A stretch of DNA of 64,000 bases from Volvox africanus (Eukaryota; Chlorophyta; Chlorophyceae; Chlamydomonadales; Volvocaceae). The position numbers were made by a program, and so were the translations under genes. The stretch covers positions 1,111,001 to 1,175,000 of the forward strand of contig BSDZ01000004.1 of the NCBI GenBank assembly GCA_030268105.1, written 5' to 3'. The notes beneath the pieces were generated by a model. That model had not been told where the DNA came from. It saw only the letters and a program-made list of their open reading frames with translations, and ran no database searches. Positions 36,780 to 48,919 of this stretch are shown here, piece by piece (position 1 is the stretch's first letter; every line of letters starts with the position of its first letter).

Positions 36780-39461
36780 ATGTTGCGAGCTGCGGGCCCA
36801 GCGAACGTTCAATCCCGTGGTCTTGTCCCGCATCAAGCACTTGGGCGGCCTCCACGCGGCCGCAATAGGCGCAGACGCCTTCCGCCCCGTGAGGAGACCA
36901 CGTTAGTATGTTTGATCAAGAGCCTCGTGGAACGGAAGGTGGTGGTTGAGCTACGGAATGACATCCTCCTGCGCGGACGCCTGGACGACGTTGACGACTT
37001 TCTCAAGTGAGGCACGATGGGCGCGGGGCATTCTATCCCCCCCGATATATTTTGCAAATACAAGGCGAACGCCTGAGGAGGTGAACACGCATGCTTGCTG
37101 CGCCTTAACGTTAACCGCTTTCTCCATGTTGCCAGCAATTTCACAGCACGCACACACAAAACATACGAACATTGCACGCCGATATTTTGTACTCAGGTGT
37201 CTTACAGCTGGAAATTGTGTACATATTTATTTTGGCATGGTTCATCAAGTTGGCAGGAAAAGCATCTCGCAGCAGCATTGACAGTCCTGTATATTTCACT
37301 CCCTTCGAATGAAGTATAAGCCAAACATTAGGCCTAGCAACCTTACGAGTGCTTTTCACGGACAGCCCGCTTCACTATATCCCACATACCCCGTGCAACG
37401 TATTTGTAGACTCACCCATCTTGACCCATCCCTAGCTCGAACACCGCGACCATATGCTCATACATGCAAGCGACCCTTTCCTTCTGTTCCATGGACACAC
37501 CTCCTGGCATTTGCCTGGAATCCCGTTTTGCTTTGCCAGCATGTCCCTCTCGGAGGTGACCTTCCAGACGGTTGAGGTGAGTGCAGAGACTGTGTGGAAG
37601 AGTTCCGGTTGGTACGTCAAGAGTGGGAATACCACAGAAGGATGCAGGGTCCCCCGGGTCGGGTTTCACGATTCTGGATGGGGACTCATCGCCGCCAATG
37701 CTGCCGCCGCCTTGGCCGTTACCGCACCGCCGCCAATGCTGTTTCCCGATATGCATGTATGTATTACAGCACTAGCAGGAAATTGCAATCTTATTCGGTG
37801 CTCCCCCCCCTTTCCTCCGCGTTATAAACGCTAGGGTCACAAGACTGAGTACGAAAGCATGTATGTCAAGGTGCGCTGCGCCCGTCTGCCTTAATTCCGT
37901 ACAAGGAGACCTTGCGGCCCCTGCACGGCTGCCAGCACCTTGATCCACGGCCGTGTGGCACTCACCCGAGCGCACCAGGCCAGAAATCGCCCGTGGCGGG
38001 CCCCCTCGTCCAGACTAATGGCGGCCGCTATATTGCACCATCACGATGGCAGTCCGTTGAACGTCCTCGACAGCCTCCGTGCAGCAACCGCACAAGCCCC
38101 AGTGCCAGCAGCACCCCTCGTTCAGCTGGCCCGCAGCATCGTTTTCACACCTCGTCCAGCCACCTTAAAGCAGACTCCAGTCGGTCCCCAGAACCCCAAA
38201 TTCGCAGGCGCTATCTCCACTTGTTCCTTACATCCACGGTGCTTTAATTATCTAATTCAGTACCTCGCAAAGAATCCCCTTATCCCGTCTACGCTCCCCT
38301 CATACGATGATGTCTGGTCTTGATCGAGTGGTTGAACTACTGTTGTTGATGACCCCAAACCCTTCGCTTCTCCAGGGTCGCAACGTGCGGTTTGTGCATC
38401 TGCCCAGGAGCCTGGATCCCGCCAAGGCTATTGATTCCTACGTGAGTGCTTTATCGTTGTGCCTGGCGAGGAAGTGGGATGACTGGTCCCTGAAGACCTC
38501 GGCTTGTTCTTGGCCCATCGGGCTTGAGGGACATGGCAGTCACTGCCTGCATCCTGCAGCCGCAGCTAGTAGCCTTTGCGATTTGGGCGCAAGCAGCTCA
38601 GACCGCCCGCCGGTGTGGGGTCACACCTCCCTGTGTGTACGCGCCTCTGTCAGGGATTCTTATGTAAACGTGGCAGAAGAAGAAAAACACGCAAGGAAGG
38701 AAAAACAGCTTTGTTTAAAGGAAACTCTCCGCGGCCGCACACACATCCGATGACGGAGATGTCCTTAGCCAGCTGACCGCTACGTACGACATACCCGTTC
38801 TAGCTAAACCTGGAAAGGCAGAAGAGAAGGGTAGATGATCTTCAGCCGTCCTCCAGAGCCCCGCTCAGTGTAGCCAAATCTTCCTCATGTTGGGTGGATA
38901 CCTTGCCTGGATTCACGAATGGCGACATGCGTTCCTGGATGTCCCCTCCGAAGTTCTGCCCTTCCGCCTCCTGGCCTCCGCCACTGTGTTTCCCTTCAGC
39001 TGAGTCCCTGTATCACGTACACCCTATTCGCAACCCCCCCCCAGCGTCATAAGGTCATTCGGACGAAACTTGAGGCAGCCAGGGAGCGAGCTCGCGCTCT
39101 TGGCTCAGCTAAGCCCACCCCCAAGGGGCAGGATGCGCTGGCGGAGGGTGTGGAGAGTTCGGGGTCTGCGCTCCTGGAGGAAACAGAAGCGCGGGGACAG
39201 GGGACAGAGGAGGAAGGTGAAGGAGAGGAGCGCAGCGGGGCTGAGGGGGATAAGCTAGATGACGAGGAAGGGGAAGATGAGGAAGGTGGCGAGGGTGGTA
39301 TGAGCGGGGATGCGCAGGTGGATTTCGATGATGCATCAGGCATCGCTGGGTATGGGGACGTGACGGTGGAGGCGCTGCGTCACTTGGACCCTCGGTCAGC
39401 GGCGTCAGGGGGCGGGAGCGGCGCGGAGAATCGGGACGAAGTGTTTGGGTTCTTCTGCTGA
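36780..39461 (+). CDS. LSM10: LSM10-like Sm protein (U7 snRNP type)
   Basis: By family knowledge, LSM10 replaces SmD1 in the U7 snRNP that cleaves replication-dependent histone pre-mRNAs. Exons: 36780-37006, 37540-37576, 37835-37870, 38376-38441, 39045-39461 (TGA); all phases fit, giving 260 residues. Sm1 motif: LVCLIKSLVERKVVVELRND, then ILLRGRLDDVDDFLN and MSLSEVTFQTVE. Sm2: YVKGRNVRFVHLP, closer to animal LSM10 (GRNVRYVHIP) than to SmD1 (GNNIRYYILP). The N-terminus is Arg-rich. The C-terminus carries an extension absent from animal LSM10: a basic helix (HKVIRTKLEAARERARAL) and a long Glu/Asp-rich tail. The ATG at 36780 is the first in frame after the AT-rich upstream region. An SmD1-related paralogue remains the alternative. 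Confidence 0.78.
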
Positions 39462-39524
39462 GGAGGACAACTGCCCTCTAGCCAAGGAGTGCTGGTATCA
39501 CACTTTTCTCCTCACGGTGCCTGT

Positions 39525-39529
39525 TGTAA
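39525..39529 (+). promoter_or_regulatory. TGTAA poly(A) signal of the LSM10-like gene
   Basis: TGTAA 64 bases after the stop codon. Confidence 0.65.
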
Positions 39530-40618
39530 CAGCCGCACAGCTGCGTCTTATGTTCTCTTATGCAGAGAGCGGTGATTTTCCTCCCATAGGGCGTCGCACA
39601 TGCGCCAAACTCTGATTCCTCGGCTGTGCTTCCTGGGCTCTGTACTGGCATGCCTGTACGCTTGCTCGTTCTTTCCCTTGTCTTGTTTTTGTACTCCAGC
39701 TTGTAATTTAAGGTCACTTTGTCCCTGTTTTCGTCCAGCCCCACCGCTGGGGTTTTTTTGCGCTTTTCTTAAACGAATAGGCGTATTAAGTAACAGACGT
39801 ACCTGGGGTTCTTGCTGGTTATGACACGAAATGGAATAAGGATAAGAATTTGCCCTACTTACGAACGCCGCAGGGTGAAGTGGGCTTTCAGGATCATGAC
39901 ACGCGCACCGCCATCACCACGGCCCCCGCATCTTGACTTTTGCCAGCTGCTTTCCTCTGACATGAGTGGTTAGGCACATCGTGCCCTGTTGCGCCGTTGC
40001 CTTGCCTGGAAACGTTGCCATGACATTGTTATTGAAGCGTATAACTGTTGATGCCCCCGGGTTTTACGAATATACCTTCCCGCTGCATACGGATGTCGTT
40101 ATTTATATTGGAAATGAAAACTGCGTGATGGGCAACTAAGCTACTAACTAGCTGTGCTCCTCGAAGCAGGTGACTGCGAATACGACTGCTTATTTACGTG
40201 TACGGGTACTACACACATATCCCGCCGGGGCAACAATCCTTGCCCTTATTGTGAACAGGCGGGAAAACCGCGTGTATTACGTTGTCGTAATCCTGCTGCT
40301 GCCGTCACACGAACACACACCACACCCTTCCCTCATCCCCCCCCCTCACCCCCTGACTTTAGCTATCTACATATACATCTTTGCGACCACAGCAGGAAAA
40401 ATATCGGTCACCCATGCCTCATTTCAAAGACACCACGCACGATGTAAAATGTAATTAAACACCTTGTGTACGGCACGGCGTTCTTAAAATACGGCATTAC
40501 GGTTACAATCGTAGGAACAATGTAACTAGTGATGTCAAGGTAGTTTACTTAGCTAGAATTGAACTGATTTTTAAACTCGTATTTCACATTTCGGTAGCAG
40601 CTTGGATGTAAGCCGTGA
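39530..40618. other. Intergenic, promoter side of the coiled-coil gene
   Basis: No exon supported. Contains a C-rich stretch near 40320-40350 and AT-rich DNA at 40440-40600 just before the proposed start codon. Confidence 0.45.
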
Positions 40619-43600
40619 ATGGAACTGCCGCGAAGGCGTACAGGCTCCTATGAGCCTCGCTCAGCTATTGGGAATGTCCTAGCTCCTGTGTCTGGACTTC
40701 AAGGTTCCGGTAAGCTTAATCAGTATGTCCATGCGACAGCTGCGACGTCCATTGCCGGCAAACGGCTTTAAATAGTGATTCCCGATAGCGGGATTCTTTT
40801 AATTCATGGTGAAATGCAGCTGAGGTTCGGACAACACCGTCGGTGCGGGGTGTTGCGGCAACCGCCGCACCTAAGCCCCCCTGGGCAACAGAGCTCGACG
40901 TCTCAGACGTGTCACAGTCTCAGGCGGCACCGCATCAGCAACATCCACCTTCCGGCCGCTCATCTTCAAACTCACGGCCTCAGCGCTCAGGCGGCAAGGC
41001 CGACCAGGATGCCTTTAGCTTCCATACGCCTGCTCCCGCAGCAACAACCGTCAAACCCTCTTCCCCTGAAGCCTTCGCAAGGCATCCAGATCTTAGCTCC
41101 ACATCTTGGGACAAACTTTCGGGGCCCTGGCCCAACACCACGCCGGCCCCGGCTCGACCGCAATCTGGTGGGAGGACCGGGCCTGCAGACCAGATTGGCT
41201 TGTGGAGCCAGCAGCAGCATCAACATGTCCGGCGTAATGAAGAACTTTACGCGAGGGTTGAGCACCTAGGAGTGCCTAGTACGGCTCAAGTAGCAGTAGC
41301 AAGCAACCGCCGTGGTGCGCCGGCAGCAGCCGTTGCGGCTCCTCGCCGTGGAGGAACAGAACAGAAACAGAACAGAAGCAATGACGGACTCCGGCCGCCT
41401 CCCAGTGACGATGCGTCCCCAATTGCCCTGCGTAGCAACGCCACGACGGGACCTGGTGGCGCCGGCGGCGCGACGTCTCGTACCAGCGCTCCTACTGCCC
41501 GCGCAGTGCACTCAAACGAGAGCCGAACTCCTGGGCGGTCAACGTCAACGCCTAAGCCTCGCCCGGCCGCGCCCCCGAAACGGTCAACGTCAATAACCGA
41601 CAATGCCCGCCGTGACTGGGTCGACGTTAGCGCGCCAGACCGCCAAGCTGGTGGCTCCACAACCAGCAAGGACAGAAGCGGCGGCGGCAGTGGCGGCGGC
41701 CACTGGGATGCTGACCCAGATGGACATGATCGCGGTTCCTGGCTTTTCTCCGGAGATGCGGAGCAGCAGCCTTCGGGTCGTGACCCAGAACCGGATCCGC
41801 TCTCGGCCTCCGACCGACGGCGTCTACCCGGGCGCCCCTCATCCGCCGGTCACGCTGGAAGCGGTGACGGTGGCCCTGGTGACGGCGGTCGTGGGCGTAT
41901 GCCATCAGGTCGGCAAGAACGGCATCCGCCACCGCTGCCGCGGCCCCGCCCCCAATCGCCTGCTTTAGGGGACCTGGAGGCTACTTTTTCGCCTCCAGCA
42001 GCTGCCCCCTCAGTGGTGCTTGCCGGCAGCAGCAGCACGGGCGAGATATCGCTTGGCCACGGGCCAACGGCAGACCTTGGAAGTCGTAGCCGCGGTGCGA
42101 GCACCGCTGGACATGGTAACGGCCGCCCAGGGGGTCCTTCGGGCTCACAGATAGAGGCTGCAAGGCACACGCAGGTACGTGGGGGTGTAAGGAATGGTAC
42201 TGTCGTGTCAGCAGAGGATGAATATCATGCTGTATAGAACGCTGTGGAACAGGAGCCTTTGCGGGCGCATGGGTTTGTGGAACTCGGTATACTCGGGAAA
42301 GCTCGGGGATCTACTGCATGACGCGCGTTGTACTTCCGCCATTCGTAGTAGACTTGGACCATGCCACTATTACAGATGACTCGCGCTTGCATATATATGC
42401 GTATGTGATTGAAACAAATTCGCTCTTTCTCCGTCCTCCATTAGGCGCTGCAAGAGGAAAATTCGCGGCTCCGAGACCAGGTGCAGCATCTCGAGAGGCT
42501 GCTGGCAGCGGTGACGCCAGTGGCCGCAGTGGAAGCGGGGCGTAGCCGAAAGGGATCGACGACATTGGCGGCACGGCCCTCGAGTGCTGGCTGCATGGAC
42601 GCGGCATCAAGCATCGCCGCGGCAGCTGCAGGTGGTGTCGTATTGCAGCAATACAAGTCTCAGGTACACGCGCATAGTCTTGCATGTCTTTGGGATGTCC
42701 CATGACCTGCGTTGTACACAATCACTGCCGGGGTCCTGTACCTTGACTGATCTTCAAGTCGGCTTTCACGCCGCACCAGACAAAGCAGGCGGGTGTGCGA
42801 CCCCTACCAACCATGGCCTCCTGCAGTAGTCTACGATATGTCAGGCTACTGCGGCTCCTATTTGTCAGGTTGTTGTTGTCCAGGTCGATTTTCACGCCCT
42901 GCTCAGTGCCGCTTCTGATGCTGATAGGTGCTCTTGTGTACTAATCCAGGTTAGCTCGTCTTATTTTTCATAATTTTGGTGGTTGCCTTGTGCCTCAGGT
43001 TATTCAGCTTCAGCGGCAGGTGGCGCTGATGTCGCAGGAGATTGAGGTGGGTCGGACCGAGACTCACTGTGTGAGTGGCAAAACTCGATTGGGACACAGG
43101 TCAATGGCCCCAAGATGACTAGTGCTGCGCTTGGACTCCTCGCTCAGCTTAGGGGACGATTGGGAGTGTCTTTTTTCCACTTTATAACCCCTAATCTTTA
43201 ATTACCATTAATTTATTATTCGGAGAGATAGTGGGCACCCATTGCTAATCACTGCAAACCATCACCGGGAACATTCGGTTGATAGATATGCCGCTTCAGA
43301 CCCATGTTAGCCAGTAGGTGACGTTCCATCATGGCTAACATCTGCATATGGAGCCTGCCCGCTAAACGAGAGGGGGATATCCGCCTCATGACTCGTCTCG
43401 GTTCTTGTAATACTGGCTGGGTGCATGCCCAACGCCTGGCACTGTAGCTCGCAAATGTCGCTTCCCCCGCCCCTTCCCATGGCGCATTCCCGCATCAGCT
43501 GAGCGTTGATAGCGGCAACAGTGCTCCACACGACCATGGGGTACACAGGGCTGCCACTCCGCAAATAGGAATGTCGGGTCCTTGAGTCCAGCCTAGCGAT

Positions 43601-46600
43601 ACCACCGACGGATGTGTTCGCCCCTTGCCTCTCGGCTCACAGGCCAAGACCCGCATATCTTTTGAAGCAGAAGGCGCCCTATTGGAGATGGCATCGAAGC
43701 TTGCGGTGAGGTCAGACCGTGGGTTTGTGGCCTCAGCATGTGTCTTGTTATGTCCGTTGCACAGTATTGCCCAGGAGCCCACCTCACGGGCGGCGGCGAT
43801 CTCAATATTTTGTAACGACACACCACCTTAAGTCGTGCCCATAGTCCGCTTACTCGAATTACTTGCCCTTTGTTAACTCAATCCTTCAGTGCTTATCCGA
43901 CGTTGAACTCGCTCCTATACGCAATCTTGCGCATCACCGCGGTGCCTGTGTTTTTGTACTTCCTCGTGCTCGGCCTCCCCTCATGGATTGTGCGCACGTT
44001 TTCGCTTTTGTGGTGCCTAGGAGCTCGCAGCAGCCGGCGGCAACAGCGCAACCGGGACCGTGGGGAAAGACACCGTGCCGGGTGTCGCGGCGGAGGCGGC
44101 GGCCGGCTTGAGCTCAGGAGGGGAGGCCCTGAGCCGGGATCGGCTGATGCAGCTGCATAAATGGAGCAAGCAGATGCTGGGGCGCTTGCGCAGGTGGATG
44201 CAATCATGGTTGATACGTTTGGTTTGCGTGTTGGGCCGGGCGCTTGTGGGTGTGGGAAGGTTTGCACTGGCGCAGCCAAATGATGAAGGACGGTAGCAGT
44301 TAAGGTTAGGCGCTACAGTCTGAGTGGCTGGCATGCGTGAGGAACGGAAATGTGCTGGCTGGCATGCGTGCACGATCTGATGACATGCTACAGCTCTTTG
44401 CACTGTCGCGTCGTGAAGTACTGTGCCAAACGTTCTTTTGCTACGTAGCGAGAAGTCCGAGTCCTCCAAGCTCTTCACACAGCAAGCTTACGATAGCCGG
44501 GGACCGCGGGGAGGAGGCCAGGGTGCGGCGTCCTGGGCCGATCGAGGAAGTGGCACTACTGCCGCTGCCGAGGTCGATAGCTTCGCTCCCACATGGGTTG
44601 TGCCCTTCCTCCCAGCCGGTGGAAACCGTTTCCTCCTCGCTGGCAGTGGGGGAGCCGACGCCGCTGGCGAGGCGGCGGCGGACGACCTCGCAGGTGCTGC
44701 AGGCGGAGGCGGAGGCACGAGCATGGCGGCCATTGCCAGCGGCCAGGCGGTGCTGCTGGCGGATCCGTTACTTGCCCATCGGCTGGACCTTCAGCTGGCG
44801 GCTGTTGCGCCCAAGCTGGCGGCACTGGCGGTGCTACTGAAGACGCAGCTACTGCCGGCTATGCCGTGGCTGGGGCTCGATGCGGCGGACCGGCTGCAGG
44901 TCGGATGGGCCGGGGTTCTGGCCGACCGTGCAACCGCGCGCATGGACTGGACCTCTTAGTTGCAGACGCGCCGGTGCTGTGAGACAAGCAACAAGACTGT
45001 CGTTGCCTTCGTGCTGCCTGCACGCCTACTGAAGTCCTTTCCCGCATGCACTCATCGTCAGATTAGGACTCTGCCCTGGGGTTAACCAGAATCTTTACCC
45101 CACCGCGTGCCCACCGTAATTAAGGCAGGGGGCGGGATAAAAGGGGCTTCATGAATAGATCTTGGGGCGTCTTCAAGACAGGAACATACAGCACGGTATG
45201 TGTTTGCCTCGCGCTAAGAACTGGATTGGTAGTCCAATCCGTGAGCTTTCTGCATGGCTTCCCTTTACGGTGTGCTTCCGTGTCTCAACCCGCCCCATCC
45301 CCGGCATCTCCAAGCCCCTCGCGCTCATCATCGCCCTTGGGTCTGGTGGATAAACAAACACCCGCGCGCTCTTCCCCCCGGCGCTATGACCTTGTTCCTC
45401 CATCCGCTTGATCTTCGTGTCGTCGTCCTCTGTGTGAGATCGCCCATCCAAGGGACACCCAGTCTTTTCATTCTAGATTTTCCATTTTAATGCTGGTGAC
45501 CAGCCTCCGTGGCTATTGTGGCATCCACACAGGCCGAGGTGGGCGAGGCGTCGGAAGGTGTGGCCCAGTCGGTGGAGGCGCTGGTGCAGCTGTGCAGTCT
45601 GCTGCCGGCGGGAGCTGCGGTGTTCGGGGAAGGGCCCGTGGCGCAGGAGCCCAAACGGCGGGCGGCCGAGGTCGACGCAGGTGCGAATTGAGCGGAAGGG
45701 GGGCTTCAGTGGCGCACATATAGGTAGTAGTAGCGATGGTGCTTCAGATCTCACCGCCTCGGAGGGACGCGTGATGGTCAGGATATGGAGTAAAGGTTCA
45801 ATTATGATAGGGTTGCTGGGAAAGGGATTGCTAAAAATGGATGAAGTAGATGATGGTCGGAGTTATAAGGAATTGAGCGGAAGGGGGGCTTCAGTGGCGC
45901 ACATATAGGTAGTAGTAGCGATGGTGCTTCAGATCTCACCGCCTCGGAGGGACGCGTGATGGTCAGGATATGGAGTAAAGGTTCAATTATGATAGGGTTG
46001 CTGGGAAAGGGATTGCTAAAAATGGATGAAGTAGATGATGGTCGGAGTTATAAGGAGGTACTCACCTCCTTATAAGCGAGCTGACAGGAGGATCTGACGG
46101 CTGATCCAGAAGGCTAAGGGAGAGGGATCCCGGGAGCTAAGTGAGTGGGTGATGACTTAATGGACTGCGAAGATAAGTGTGGTAGTGTTGCTGTGCTGCT
46201 CACTGACCTTGCACCTTCTGTGAGGTCGCGCGTTCGGCAGTCTGCACTTTCCGCGCAGAGCTGTTTTATGGGCGGCGAGGCAAGCAATGCTGTCGTAAGC
46301 AATCCTGTTCACAACTGGCGCGTGCAGGCCGCGACAGCTGGTTGTTTGGCAGCCCGGAGCTGTTGGACGCTCCGGAGCCGCGCTCACCGGCGGTCAATGA
46401 CGAGGGTGTCATCAGCGTCCCGCGGTTGCAGGTGCGTTTGATAATGCAGGGGTGGGACCCCTTTCGTGCATTGCGCTCGCGCCACACAGTTCATGGGTTG
46501 CATGCAATGAAGGGTTTTCGTGATGGTGGTCTGCGGGGCACACATGCAAATGATGGGTCTACCAGGTTTGGGCCAGATCTTCGCTGTTATAATGGTGGCG

Positions 46601-48885
46601 AGTACAGGCAGGTCCTATCTTCCGTGTCTCCTTTTTGTTGGTCTGAGCGCCAGGGGCAGTCAACATAAGTCCTACTAAGCAAGACACGCCCACTGTTGTT
46701 TGGTTAATCGGCGCATCAAGCCGCCATGTGGAAGGGTGCTGCTGCCCTAACTACTCCTGTGCCACGGTCCGCTCAAACCCGAAGCGACCGCATGTGTCAA
46801 AAATTGGCTTGTGTGGCAAACGCGCTATCTGAATTGGGGTATGGTGCCTGGGGAATACCAACAGCTGAATTGGCAGCTGAGTCACTGATCAGGAAACCCC
46901 GCCGCAGTCTTTTTTGTTTTCGCTGTGCTGCTTCCTCAGAAGTTCAGTTCTCCCTGACCTACGGAGGCGGGGAAGTTCTCCCCATCGCCCATGCTCCACT
47001 CCTGTCGGTCTTATTCATGATAGCTCGCCTTGCGTCCCTGTTGCCGCCCAATTGCCACATCTTTCCGACCTCCTCAGGCCGCTATTGCACCGCTGCTACG
47101 AGATCGAAAGACTGGCAGTAAGGCCCTCGCTGACATCCTCGAAGCCGTGCGGGCCAAATCGCAGGTGGGTGCACGTGAAAGCGCTGTCAACCGCTACAGG
47201 AATCAGCCTTGGGCCTGGCCGTCTTGGCTCCCGGCAAGTCAAGCCACCCCCCGCCATGTCTGCTGCGTGTTTGAACTGAACTGTTTGCGGCTTCCCTGCA
47301 GTCCGCTGCGGCTAAGCGCGCAGTGTTGGAGACAGAGCTACACTTCGCTGCGCGTGCCTCCGCCCTGCACGCGGAGCATGTGTCCCATCTGATGTTGAGC
47401 GTGGGCATGGCGCTGGAAGAATGCCGAGGTGAGCTCCGAAGTACCTCTTCGGGTTGCTTCCTCACTCCCCGGTTTACATCGCATATGCCTTGCGTATGCT
47501 CTGTACTTTAGGCTTTAAAGAGGCCGGGCAATGTTTGCACATTTAAGAAGATAGCAATATGGGATACTTTCTTCAATACTCACGGTCCACGGCTACAAAG
47601 GCTGCACAGTAGCTCTCATGAATATCACATAAGCTGCGGGCGACAACGCAGCTTTTTTCCTGACATAAGGAGCTCTTCATGGGAGGATATGAAACAACTG
47701 ATAGGTTTGCGCTGTCGCTCCTGGGGTCTCTCATGGCGCCTAAGGGGTGCAAGGTGCTCCTGCGACGTGGAGTGCTCTTAGGCTGTATGGACAACGTCGC
47801 AGGCCTTAAATACAAACAATGTTTCCTTAGTGCAGTGTGCCTCTGTAAAAACCAAGTCGCAAATACAACCGGTGGCACTTGATGACTAATGCCTCACCAA
47901 GTAATCAAACGGTACCGATTTCCAAATTTCTTATGTTTCACACACAAAAAAGCAAGTAAAACGCAACGTTGTTGTGTTAGGCTTGGCAAAGTAACGTTGC
48001 TTAAGCGCAATATAAACATGCGATGTCCTGTAGCAATATCTTTTAAAATGTTAATAGGAATCTCTAGGGTATTTCTCTAGCGTATAATCTCTAGGGTAGC
48101 ACGGCTGATGAAGAATGATGTGCAGGTCGTGCCATAGGTGCAGAAGTGAGACGTAAGCGTTGCAACGCAGCATATACTGATAGCCCGCCGTCCCTGACGC
48201 GGCATTCCTCACGTATTAGCACGTTTAAGTAAATATGATTTGTTACAGAGAAAGCACGGCGGAATACATCGCAGTTGCTGCTTACGAGCCCTGGACATAA
48301 CGGCAGGTTAGTCAGTTACCAATCACATCGTATAATCCAGTTTTGGTTTTAAAGAGTTACACACCTTGCACGTTTTGCGAACAGCCTGGTTACTTTAAAG
48401 TGAAAAGTCAAAGCGTCAAAAGTTACATGTACCGTACATGTACAGCTTAGCCGTAGCATCGTTTCCTCTGGCGTTTGGCTTGCGCCCGCCATCTGTGATA
48501 CGTGCACAATGCGCCCGGTGCCATGCATCATCTTATGCGGGTATGAAAACCTTGTAGGAGCGAACAGGAAATGCGCGTAATGCTGGGGCGCTATGACAAT
48601 TGTAATGTGACACCATAGATAGGTTGATGAAGTGCCATCGAGTGTCGTGCGGCAGCCGCATTTTCCTTCTTGGCCCGTTTGGCTTTGACCTGCACATCTG
48701 AAAATCTGGCTTGCCGTCTCAAGTTTGCCCTGTGCTGCGGCCTCCGCTCCGCATTCAAACGTCCATGGCCGCTGCCAGCACGCAGACCGCCTGCCCTCAC
48801 TGGCAGCGTTATGACTTTCCTTTCCCGCTCATTCGTTCTTCGTTTCTTCCCCGTCTTATTTTGTTCTCAGCCTACTCCCCCCCCT

Positions 48886-48919
<34 letters not shown>

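Noticed and set aside
41286..41669. Minus-strand ORFs opposite exon 2 of the coiled-coil gene
   Set aside because: Shadow frames of a GC-rich low-complexity exon; no splice sites or motifs of their own.
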